From assembly GCF_019059575.1 (NCBI RefSeq), contig NW_024881691.1, positions 124,001-188,000 of the forward strand: a DNA stretch of 64,000 nucleotides, written 5' to 3'. Below are positions 1 through 11,400 of this stretch, in pieces. Under the pieces are notes generated by a model. That model searched no databases. It was not told the DNA's origin and worked only from the letters and a program-made list of their open reading frames with translations. This DNA is from Amphibalanus amphitrite (lineage: Eukaryota > Arthropoda > Thecostraca > Balanomorpha > Balanidae). Numbering within the stretch: the first letter of the stretch is position 1; every line of letters begins with the position of its first letter. The translations under genes and the position numbers were made by a program.

Positions 1-360
1 GACAAAAGGTCACCGCGTAAGCCGATTAACCCTACAGTGGTACAGTAAACGGTCACAGACTGCCACAGACCAATCGATGTTAAACGGCTTTCAGATGTGC
101 GTGCCAGACTCATAATGGCATGAACCCCATGGATGACTCAAGCGGAATCCACTTCCCACAAAAATATCTTTCAACAACCACACAAATAAGAGGCATGACA
201 TTTCTTCTGGGTACCGCGCGTCCACTCGTTTTCTTTTTCCCAGCGTGAGGCTCCACCCGGCGCCTAATCACTATCAGGACACGGCTGAGGGGAGTCGAGG
301 CCGGGGAGCGGGGTACCTTCGAGAGCCGGGCAGCGGCCGACCACTGCCACCGGGACCCAC

Positions 361-3058
361 CTTGGCCGGAGAGTCGCCGTCCAGGTCGGGCAGCTGCGGC
401 GGCTCCAGCTTGGTCTTGCGCCGCAGGCCGGCGTAGCAGTAGCGCGAGTGGCCGCGCGTGCCCAGACGGCGCGGCCGTACGCGCGGGAACACCTGCTTCA
501 TCACCTTGCCGAAGTCGGCCGTGCTGAGACCCTTCATGCTGTTGTTGCTGCAGTACATCCTGTAAAGGACCGGGCGGGCATTAGCAACTCAGCCGTCGTC
601 GCTAGCGTAACGAGCGCAGCGGTCCGATGCGCTGGTGACCGAGCTGGTATTATGAAGTACGGCGAATGAAACACATGTCATAAAATGAAATACCCAAAAT
701 CGTAATGCCACAGCCCAACAAATAAAACAGCACACGCTAAGTGCTAACGAGCCGAAATAATCAAATGAATGCAAAACAAATCTCCACAGCAGCTCAGCTT
801 ATTTAGATAGGCAGTAACATTGGTTCCATTACATAGGCTCACAAAAGAGTAAAGATTTTGCGAGGTTTTTAGGTCAGTATCCTGGAGCTCCTTCCAGATA
901 TAGTCTTTTTTGCGACCTAGAGGAGGTTTCTGACGCACATGTTGCATTATCGTGATTCAGTTCCTTTTCCATTTATTTAGCAGAAGCCACAGAGAAAATC
1001 TCCGTCAACCATTCCGTCAGCAGATGGCTTATAAGTCGCCACCATCAGACCCTATTTCGAAGTTTCATTTTTGCTGAGTCACCAGCAGGACGTGCGAGGC
1101 TAAGCCTCCGACGGGCGAGCAGAATAGAACAATACCGGCTCGGGCAGACAGCACGTCCTGACAGTCGGAGCGCGCGCCTCTGATCTGGGGACCGGCGCGC
1201 CGCAGATGTGTGCTTTATTTGGCCTGCATGACAGGCAGGCAGCGAGTCACCGCCCCCGGCACCGGCGGCCGACAAAAGGCCGCACGGTAACGACACCAGG
1301 CCACCGCCTCCATCCCGCGGCAATCAATACGGCGCATCCCGCAAACGACACCGGCACGAACTCGTAATACAACCGGTTTGAATAATATCGAGCCAGGCGG
1401 CAAACCGTGCTGTATGAAAACACCGTGTGCCTGAACACCGAATACACTACAAAACTTCAAAAAGTAGCCCCGGGGTCAACAAGCCAGGAAAACAAAGTAA
1501 AGGCAACTAATTTTCTTTAATTTTGAACAGCACGTTGTTCAAAAGTAGCGTGGTAAACAACATTGAAAAAATAGCATGCCCAACAGGCTGGGATTCGTAC
1601 GTGTCCACAAAATCCAAGATTGGCAATCCTATTAATAGAAGGATGAAGAATAATCTGTTGCTCATTTCTATCAGAAATAGAAAACCATATGTATATATAA
1701 ACCATATAAATAGAAAACCATTGACAATCCTCATGAATCTTACATCTGTGGCTTGCGTCAAGATTTGCGTCATGACTGGGGTCACTCCATGGCCACAGCT
1801 CGACGGAGAGGGAAATGTTGGACCCGTGGACCAGCCGAGTATCCCAGTACCCAGCTGACGGCTCATCAAAGAGGGCTAATTCACGGCCCCAACCGCCGCC
1901 AAATCGGACATACACCGGGATTCCCTGGCCTGCTGGCCGCCCGGCGGCCGGCCGCGGGCGGCGCCGTTGGCGGCCCGGCCAGAGGCGGCGTGCCAGACGA
2001 CATGTGCGCCATGATCACCTCCCCATCCCACCCCCACTCACTCAGTTACCGGGCCACCATTGTGTGTGTGTGTGTGTGTGGGGGGGGGGGGATTAGATAG
2101 AAGGCAGATGAGTCAGTAGTGTGAGCGAAGGAGTCCTTACCATACACATGCAGGCTGCAGCATTACAGTAAGACAACGGGTTTTAAATTTGCATCTCATT
2201 TACGACGGACCTCACAATGAAAAACTGGCATGAAAAGATACCACCCCAACCAGCCAAACGCAACCCAGTCCGCTGCACGCCACCCCTGCCCAGTCTCCGA
2301 TCGTCGGACTGTATCCAGTATCTACCGGTGGGACGTGCTGGATAGCGCACTCACTGGTATTCGTCGTACACCTCGTGTTTGGGCATCGACACGTCCTGAT
2401 CCTCCTCCAGGTGGGTACGGATCCACATGATGGTCTGCTGGATCTCGAACCGGCTACCCAGCGGGTTCAGCGGACTGCCGGGCCGCGGAGGGGGGGGGGG
2501 GGGGGCGTCAGTGGGCGGCGGGCGGCGGACGGGGCACACGGCACCGACGCACCACGCGACAGGGAGCATCAGACTGGCATGCTGTAAACGTGGCGGTGCA
2601 GTTTTACTCACTCAGCCATATATTACCGTAGTAAGAATAACGAAAGGTAGAAGGCCAATCAAATATTACGGTCATTTCAAACGCTCAAAATGAACTTAAT
2701 CTTTCACGCAGCATTAGTCGTGCAAATCTATAAAAAACAAAATAGAGAATATATACATGAATGCAAACACCTCTACGGTCCCCGTCGACACCTGACATTC
2801 CGCTTTCGGCGCATATGACGCATTATCAGTATCAACTCCGGGAAAGCACGCAATAATACCAGAGAGGTCATGTTTCCTGACGAGAGCGCTACATGCCGCA
2901 GCCTGCGACCGGGCGCAGCTGAGCATACTCACATTTTGAGTGGGTCGACGTCGTTGTTTTTGCCGGCAGGAAGTTTGAGGTAGAGCAGCAGCTTTTCGAG
3001 GTCCGAGAGCTGGTCGACTTGCTGAATGATGCGGTCCACGACTGCGCACGACTCAGAA
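361..3058 (-). CDS. RFX7: RFX5/RFX7-like winged-helix transcription factor, internal part
   Basis: Three minus-strand exons (3058-2933, 2474-2355, 559-361) join in frame: the junction codons (AT|T and CA|G) are restored, with GTGAGT, GTGAGT and GTGGGT donors and AG acceptors. The product has a short helical segment (IIQQVDQLSDLEKLLLYLKL) typical of the region before the DNA-binding domain in RFX5/RFX7, then the RFX winged helix: MWIRTHLEED, PKHEVYDEY, LSTADFGKVMKQVFP, RRLGTRGHSRYCYAGLR. The last stretch is the recognition part that contacts X-box DNA in this family. The domain is split over two exons. RFX factors are nuclear; RFX5 acts at MHC-II promoters in vertebrates, while an arthropod homologue would have another role. 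Exons upstream of 3058 and downstream of 361 were not found, so both protein ends are missing. Family is secure; the choice between RFX5 and RFX7 is inference. Confidence 0.88.
2061..2091. repeat. (GT)n microsatellite followed by a G tract
   Basis: About ten TG units run into eleven G residues, inside an intron of the RFX-like gene. Confidence 0.95.
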
Positions 3059-3099
3059 CTGGAACAGAGCGCGGGGTGCCGGGTCACCACCCACGCACA

Positions 3100-5390
3100 C
3101 GCACTGGTCCCGGCGCCACCCTCCCGCCGGCGGGGCAACCACGGCCGGTCCAGCCGCTGCGTCTGCCGGCCGGCCGGGGAGCTGGGCACGGCCGGCGCCA
3201 TTATGCAGCCGGGCAGGCGCACAGCCGGCACCATCAGCCGATTAGCATAGCGAGGTGGCCGAGCGGGCCGCACAGGCACACCACGGACAGCGTTCGGCAG
3301 TGATATCGGCCAGAGGCTGACACTAACCGATGAGGTGCGGGTACCGACCAGCGCCGCGGCGGCATACATCGGGTCAACACGGGGGGACATGAATACTGGA
3401 CTATCTGACCAGCCAAACAGTCACCCGGGCAATGGCCAATGGTACATACTGACTACTCATTCAGGTCTTAAACCTAGATCCTTGATTTGGCCTGGAGTGG
3501 AGTGAATAAATAGGTATACTCATTCATGTTGCATGCCCGGCAGAAGAAGAGAATACAACACAGTATAACAGTTCACAAGCATACCCTCTCCTTTTTTTCC
3601 CAGTGAGGTCAGAGGCCACACCTAAGCCTGTTTCAATCCCCACTGCCTGGTGTGGCTGTGATATCAGAGATAGGAGAGTATAGGGCTGAATGACAAATGT
3701 GCTATGGCTCCACATTGCTGCTGGACAAGCTCTGCCCTGATCATCACAGCTGGTCTGAAATGGTATCATAGTCAATGGCTGAAGCTGCAGCCTGAAGGCC
3801 AGGCCACCTGAGTAACTGAAGCAAATACATCCAAACTCAATTTCATTTAACCTTAACCATAAGTGGACTCAAAAACTGCAGCCCAAGTCTGGAGATAAAA
3901 GTCTGAGAGGTTACATTAGCCCTCACACAGGAAGGGCAGAGAAGGGACAAAGCCAACTACAACATATGACAGAAGGGACAGGACACATCTCCCAGATATC
4001 AGGAAAATTACAGAACAAGGCAAGATTTAAATAACAGCATTGACAACATGCAATATTCATTTTAAGTAATCCAGCAACTTTACTGTGAAGGCTCCATACA
4101 AACAAAAGCAAAACCTATTTGCATGGGCATTTATATGGACATAAATATGGACATTGAATGGATATCAAAATAGATATACAAAACAAAATGCTGGTGAATA
4201 GGTATCTTGCTACATTGAAATTGACATGACTGTGAACGATGGTGTAGTGATTCATTCTGGCCAATATGTATCAATGCTATAAAATGCTTCTGTATTTTTG
4301 AAGTTATGTTAATGAGGGCAGTCTGACCAACAAAAGGGTATTGAAACTGGATAAGGACACACCTGAAGGAATTCTGATCAAAAAGAAGACTACTGAAGAA
4401 AAGGTGACTTAGCATGGCAATTTCACTCCACAATTCCTTGTTGAGTTCCGCAGAAAAAGGGGGAAAACAGCAATATTTTTTAGACCCTCATTTTTATGCG
4501 ACCATATGCATGTGTAAGCACCAAATTTTTGTCCATACCTGCACGCAGCCTCGACCACACTGTGTAGTCTGCTGGTTTTGCTTGTCTGTTCAATGCCATG
4601 TGATCCTTGCATGTCCATCTGAGGCTGGTCCTCTCCCCACGAATTTTTATGGCAGCCATTGAAATCATTTTCAACACTGCCATAATTTTCCATTACACTC
4701 TTATTCGCAGTTGTTTCCATGCTTCACGAATTTGTTTGAGCCTATGTTGACACTGAAGACGCATGTACGACAAACTGCTCTAAAATCACTTCCATTCTCC
4801 GCACTTCACACGAGTCGTCAACAACAAATGGCTGATCTAAAAGCATTTCAAACACATTTTGAATTAAAACAAATGAACCTCATTATGAGGATAGCTACGA
4901 AAACGCCCACATAATAGGAACACAACACACATCACCGCAGCTCTCACGGTGGCGACACAAGCTGAATCTTAGAGAAGGAAGTAAGGCAAATGAGTTGGAA
5001 TCGAATATTCAAGGTCACGCAAAAAGTACGTTCAACTTGCTCAAAAGACTTTCTGCTTCAATCGAAATGTTGAAATATTTAGATAGTCAAATATTCAATC
5101 ATGAAATTTACAGTTTGACTGTACAGCAAAGCTGTAAAATATTTCCAATTTTTTAAATGCCTCTATTGTAAACAAATGCTTCTAGAATCAGCTGACCTTT
5201 ACCAAGAGGTTTACAAATTAGTTCTGCTTTAGTGAAACTTTCTTTTTTCTTGATATTTATTTTCTTTTCAGGTGCATGCATTAGCTTCCAAAAAACTAAA
5301 AAAAGACATAATGCAAATCTTTCACATCTCAATGCTTACTAAAAAGGGCTATTTTGTAGCAAAGCGATGTAAATTCTTCCTAAAAGTTCC
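3100..5390. other. Unannotated stretch upstream of the RFX exons
   Basis: Relatively AT-rich from 3450 on. Reading frames are short and lack recognisable domains. Upstream exons of the minus-strand RFX-like gene may lie here, but none could be identified with a matching donor phase. Confidence 0.5.
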
Positions 5391-5394
5391 TTGC

Positions 5395-5500
5395 ATCCGG
5401 GACACCTGCGCAAAGCATCTGCGCAGTTGACGAAAACAGTCGTTTCTGTCCATCCCCGAGCCAGCTCCAAGGTAACGTCAACAACGTTGGTTCGGTGAAA
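5395..5500 (+). promoter_or_regulatory. CNOT4: Candidate promoter and 5' untranslated exon of CNOT4
   Basis: A locally GC-rich patch with two TGCGCA cores sits in AT-rich DNA and ends in a strong plus-strand splice donor (AAA|GTGAGT at 5501). The CNOT4 start codon lies in an exon with its own acceptor (CAGCAG|GAAC, exon from 8403), so an upstream noncoding exon is required. This is the best candidate I see; the transcription start is not determined. Confidence 0.35.
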
Positions 5501-6324
5501 GTGAGTGAATTTTAATATTGAATTTTGACGAGTTTGACCAACATTTTAGCATGTAACTAGCGTTTTCACAATCCTTGCAGCATCGTTAATCATCTGCTTT
5601 CGTTTCCACCTGTAATTTGTTGAAATAGTATTAGTTTTTCGTCAACATTTGGTCCCCTGTCTTCTGCGTCATTGTTCGCATATTTCTAATCGCTTTAGGT
5701 TAATCACCTGTTTGTGTATTTTTGTGATTCGACCTGGACATGAATTTATAATTTCATTTATTTTCATAAGGTCAATCCTTGAAATGTATTTCAGGGCAAT
5801 TTAGTTGTAGGTTAGGTAGGCATTCTCCTTTGTGCAAGTTATGATTCATCTGGGCCCTGTTTTACGACTGCTGCCAGCATGTCGTCAGCGTGCTGATGTC
5901 ATGTTAGGCAGTTCTGGCACATGATTGCCTCAATATTGAATGACATCATCAAGTATGTAGTTAAAGTAGATGTCTAAATGTTTCTAATGGCATAAAATTT
6001 TACTTCTTTACTGATTACGTCATTGAATATTGCGGCAAACATGCACCAAAATTGCCCATTATTATATCAACTCGCTGGCAGTGTGCTGGCTCTTGGCAGT
6101 GGCTGCGAAAAAGGGCCCTGATATCCTTGTCATAAGCTTGTGCTGTATCTTGTAGTTAATCTTACATATGTCACTATATGCATAAAGGTGTTAGGTACCT
6201 ACCCTACCTTGTAGTTCATTTTTTGGCTTACTAGCTATGCCATTTCTTATGGACTCAATCATATTCCATGTATTGGAGTATGATAACGCCAATGTTTTTT
6301 TTTATAAATTTAGCTCGAATGTTT

Positions 6325-6621
6325 GAATGGACGGATTGACAGAGCCGGAACCCACGCTAAGCAGAGCTTGTTGCGTAGACCCCGACGCCTACCGTCCGAT
6401 CGCGCAATTCCAGGTAACAGGAGAATTTAGATGCCAAAGTTTAACGTGCCCTTCAAAGCCGGACATGGCCTGTCCCACTCAACTGACTTCAACTGGCTGC
6501 GGTTGCTCCCACCAACCGCACACCATCCCCGTCAGGAGTCTCAAATATCGAGCGCCGGAGCGTCTCGAACCCGGGCTCTCACTACCGGGAGTCCGATGCT
6601 CTACCAACTGAGCTATGGGAC
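6325..6621 (-). mobile_element. tRNA-derived SINE, copy 1
   Basis: Read on the minus strand, a tRNA-like head (A box TAGCTCAGTTGGTAGAGC, B box GGGTTCGAGAC) is followed by a body containing GCGGTTGGTGG, a GAAGTCAG segment and a tail AAGCTCTGCTTAGCG. The same order of blocks occurs in the copy near 45.3-45.6 kb. The head lacks a convincing full tRNA fold, so this is a SINE and not a tRNA gene. It lies in the first intron of CNOT4, in antisense orientation. Confidence 0.8.
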
Positions 6622-7056
6622 AGGCTGTTGTCTATGCATCTGCAAACCCTCTCACTCCTGAGTTTTTTAACAATGGGATACCTAGTATAGAAAGAACTTA
6701 CCCATTACCCACTTACCTACATGCATAGATGGACATTTGATATGAAATGCTTTTATTTTATTAAACAAAATTAAAGTTAAAAAAATAAATTTATGTTAGG
6801 TATGTATATAAAGTAAAACATTTGTGGTGTAAATTTCTGCTGTAAGTCACCTTTCCATCAGAATGGTGAAGCAAACAGAGATGTAACATCCAAACAAACA
6901 TAAATCTATTGTTTGTCAAAAGCCTAGTGATTCTTAATTTACTATTTAGTCAAATTTATTGTATTCACTGAATGTTGGTAAATATCGACCTCATTGGTCC
7001 AGACCCTTGGCCTAACCTGTTGAAGCCACATTTTTGAGCCCTGCTATGTCTTTTAA

Positions 7057-8043
7057 CCCTATTCCTGGTGGGGGGGGGGGCCTCAGGAGCCCCCCCCCCC
7101 TGAGGTTTTTTGGTTATTTCTCCCAAACGCGTTGAGCTAGGAAGCTCAAATTTTCTGACTTTTCCTAAAAGGCTTCTACGCAACATGTCTGAAAATTTTG
7201 AGTTGATCTGACCTCAGGTCAGGTCACCAGAGGCGGTTTGGTGACCCTACCTCAGAAAAGTTTGCAATCACGCCAGAGCTAGAGTTTTTGACCGATCAAT
7301 TTCTTCTCTTCAGGGTTTAGTTAGGGTACCAGTATGTGCAATTTGTATATCTTGGAATTTTGATATCGGTGACCTAAGGTCAGGTCAATTTCGCGACCAC
7401 CCCATTATAAGTCAATGGGGGAAAAATCAACTCCCTGTTTTTACCACTAAAACGGGTCGGAATGGCCCCATATACCATACATGACTTCATATACGATCAA
7501 CCTTCACTACCTTGAGGTCTGTTTTGCTGTTGGGCAGCTGTGAGGTCATGTGACGTCATCAAAGGTCACCAAAGGTTTTTGGCCAATAACTCCGTACAGG
7601 AACAAGATACAGACGCGTGGATGGTCTCATTGTGTTCAGCTCGTCAAGACGCATCGAATGATATACATGATGACCTCAAGGTCACGTGACCTGAGGTCAA
7701 CCTTTGACCTTGACCTTTCGAGGTCAACATATATATCATTCGATGCGGATTGACGAGAGGATCACGATGATGCCCTTAGTTTGTTCCTATCTTGACTAAT
7801 TCGAAAGTTATTCGAGAAAAACTCTCTCCATATCTAGCGCCGCCATTTTGACTTTTTCGACCCCTGTGACGTCATCTCTGACCTGACCTGAAAATGACCT
7901 TAGTAAAAATTGTAGATCTTGGCCGTGCGTATCCGATGCCCTTTACCGCTTGTCGCTATCTTGCTTCGTTCTCGAGATCTCAGGGGGGGCCGAATCGGCC
8001 CCCCGCCAGTTTCTTGTCCCGGCGGAGCCCGCCAGGAATAGGG
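7057..8043. mobile_element. Non-autonomous piggyBac-like MITE
   Basis: The element is flanked by TTAA on both sides (7053-7056 and 8044-8047). Its terminal inverted repeats are CCCTATTCCTGGTGGG and its near-match, the classic piggyBac arrangement. There is no transposase frame. The interior carries G/C tracts and many TGACCT/AGGTCA hexamers, including TCAAGGTCA. A segment around ATTATAAGTCAATGG recurs in the element at 37.3-38.5 kb, so both belong to one family. It is inserted in the first intron of CNOT4. Confidence 0.85.
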
Positions 8044-8431
8044 TTAATGGATGCATTTTATATATTAGATGAAGCAATAAAACCATTTTAAATTAGAAAT
8101 GAAATCAAGGGTTTACCTGTTCTTTACCTGTTTAAGTTTACTGTCTAAGTTTGCCTGTTTGACTTTGCATCATATATAAAAAGTCTATACTTGCTAGAAA
8201 CTAGAAAGTACCTAATGTGGTTAGAATGTTTTGGAGTTCCATGCCAGACCTTTTTATATTTGAACCATGCCATGTCTTGTAAGCATTCACTTTAGCACAA
8301 ATATGTAATTTGCTTTTACTGTTTATCAGATGTGAGCTGTGGTTAATACTGTCCTTTTTGTTATTGCAACCAATGATTGATCACCCATCTCTGTGCCAGC
8401 AGGAACTTTGTGCTGAAGATAAGTCTCCAAG

Positions 8432-11400
8432 ATGGCCTATGACATGGATGACCAGGCAGAGTGCCCTCTGTGTATGGAACAGTTTGAGATGGATGATCTC
8501 AGCTTTTTCCCATGCACTTGTGGATATCAGGTGAGAAGTGTATCAGGTCAGGGTTGAATGTTCAACCTGTAACCAAAAAGCAAAGTGATAGGTTTATTGC
8601 ACCCACTACCCAGGATAACAGTAATTGTAAGAGGGTGCTGTAGACATATTTTACATGAACACTTTCACCCACTCATCCTACCTTTCTATTTCTCTCTCCC
8701 TCCAGCTTTCCTCCCCTTCTCCCATTCTCTCTCTCTCTCTCTCTCTCTACCAATTTGAGCTGGCAGTTCATCTGTCCCAGACTGGCAGATGTCAGCTGAT
8801 ACTCAGTCTAAGGCAGTGAACAGCCAAATGGTCACCTCTCACCTTCCTGAGAAATTTCAACACGTTTATACATTTTACTCCTGTTTAAACTATTTCAGCG
8901 ATGTGCACATATCACTAGTTCCATCAGCTATTTAGGCTGAAAATATGATAGTGTTAATTGTTTTAACAGTAAATGTATTTGCTCTCCAGGAGAAATTCCT
9001 TATGATTGATTCAAAACATGCCATTTAAAGCTTTTTTGCCTCCCCTCGATGGCATTTTGTTTATTTTAGCTCTGCCAATTTGCCTTCAACCAAACCGCAG
9101 AAGGCAAGTTCAGTCAACCTCAGTCCACGTGATTCGGTTCAGTGCTGTGCAGACTGCAGAGGCCTTACCCACTTCCGGGCGGCAGCGGCGGCCTCGGGTG
9201 TGTCCGTCACCCGGGCGGCGGTGGCGGCCTCGGGCGTGTCCCTCACCCGTGCTGCGGCGGCCTCGGGTGTGTCCCTCACCCGTGCGGCTGCGGCGCTGCC
9301 GTCCCGGGCCGTCTGTCGGACCGTCAACCTCCACACTCTGACCATGTCACTGGTGAGCGCCCGCGACTGACGCCGTGTCGGCGCGTGCCCGCAGATCTGC
9401 CGGTTCTGCTGGCACCGGATCCGCACAGACGAGAACGGCCTGTGTCCCGCCTGCCGCAAACCCTACTCGGAGAACCCGGCCGACTTCAAGCCGCTGACCA
9501 ACGAGGAGCTGCAGAAAATCAAGGCCGAGAAAAAACAGAAGGACCTGCAGAAGAAGCTCAAGATGAGCGAGAACAGGAAGCACCTGGCCAACGTGCGGGT
9601 GGTGCAGAAGAACCTGGTGTTCGTGGTGGGCCTGTCGCCGCGCCTCTCGGACCCGGAGGTCAGTCATTTCCCGCTCCCCCTCCCCTCCCCCTACCTGTGG
9701 GCCGGGTCCCCCTCCCCATGTGCCTCTCTGACCCAGAGGCCGGTCGGCCCCTTGGTCCACCCCCTCGCCCGTCACCTTGACCGAGGTGCGGTAAGCGCTG
9801 GATAGCCGTCTGATATTAGTCGGCCGTTCGCATGTGACGCATCTCCTCAATCACTGCTTAGTCCGCTGCTTACAGACAGACACTTCCCAACAAAGGCATT
9901 CGTGACGTCATCGTTATCTTGTGTTTCATCATGCAGCTAGTAGCTTTTGTGTTTCTGTTAAACTCTGTACTGAACTAACTGGTGTCTGCCTCGGGGTTCC
10001 AGGTGTTAAAACGGCACGAATATTTCGGCAAGTTCGGCAAAATCCATAAAGTTGTGATAAACCACAGCACGCAGTACGTCGGCTCGCAGGTACGTGCCGT
10101 CAACTGGTTCCCAGTCACTTGGAGTTACCGTCTAGAGCTGTCGCAATTTGCTGGGTTTTATGACCAACTTTGATAACAATGAGCTGCCAAACTTCCTACT
10201 TACAATATAAAGCATTGGTCATGCTGAACATCAAATTCATTTAGTGCTTGTAATTCTCGATATTTTGCGTTTTTATGAATCTTAAATGACGTTCGTTTTG
10301 TTTGAGATGTGCACAAGAACAGTCATGGACCTGACCATGACCATGCCTCTCTGACCTGACAATGACCTGACCTGACCATGACCTGACCTGACCATGACCT
10401 GACCTGGCCTGACGTCTCTGGCAGTATCGGCACGTACCGCAGGGCCCCAGCGCCAGTGCGTACGTGACCTACTACCGATCGGACGACGCGCTGCGGGCTA
10501 TAGCGGCCGTCAACAACGTCACCATAGAGAACCGCACGCTCAAGGCCTCGCTGGGCACCACCAAGTACTGCTCACACTTCATGAAGAACCAGCCGTGTCC
10601 AAAGACCGACTGCATGTACCTGCATGAGCCAGGTGAGTTCGGATGATGTGTTGCAACCGGTGGTCTGTGGAGGGAAGTCTGTGAGCGCCGCTCTGTGGAC
10701 GCTGCTCTGTGGACATAGTCTGGGTTCGTGGTCTGGTGGATAGTGGAAGTTTTCTGCGGACGGTGACGGTAGTGAGAGCAGCTGCTGGGGCGGTGCGGGT
10801 TCGACCGTCCGCACGGAGACGGGTCGGTGGCACACGGTGACGCACGAGCGGGATTATTGAAGTGAGAGTTTGTGCCACACATTTCGGGGCTCGTATTTAA
10901 ATAGCCACACGGGCGGCATACCATCGCTCTAGCTTTGTTTGAACACGCTGCCCTATTTCACTCGATGATTGCATTCTGTGTAGCTGTTCGAGCTGCCATA
11001 CATTACTGCTGTTGATCTGAGCTGTTTTTAGGGCACGTACCTGACCCGTACTGTTTTCCATTATTGGAGTGGTTCGAAATGATGCCGATATGCCTATAGT
11101 TTATGGTGCAGTTGTGAAATGGAGCGGCTTATCGTGCGCTCACGCTAAACTCTGTGCACTTCCAGGGGATGAGGCTGCGAGCTTCACCAAAGAGGCGATG
11201 CAGCAAGGCAAACACCAAGAATACGAGAAAAAGCTGCATGACCAGCTTTTCCAGCAGTCGCAAAACCAAATCAACCGGGTAAAAGACAGGTGCGTACCGT
11301 CTTCTTCATGCGTCGTTCCAAGTCGATATTTGTTTGTTGACCCAGCTAATCGACCAGGGTTCCAATTGAAAGACGAAGTAAATGGTCCTACGTTTAAGCT

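Noticed and set aside
4409-4720. 103-codon minus-strand frame near 4.5 kb
   Set aside because: No recognisable domain, no splice partner, and ordinary length for AT-moderate non-coding DNA.
6540-6621. tRNA gene
   Set aside because: A and B boxes are present but the body and tail match a second copy at 45.3 kb, so this is a SINE head.
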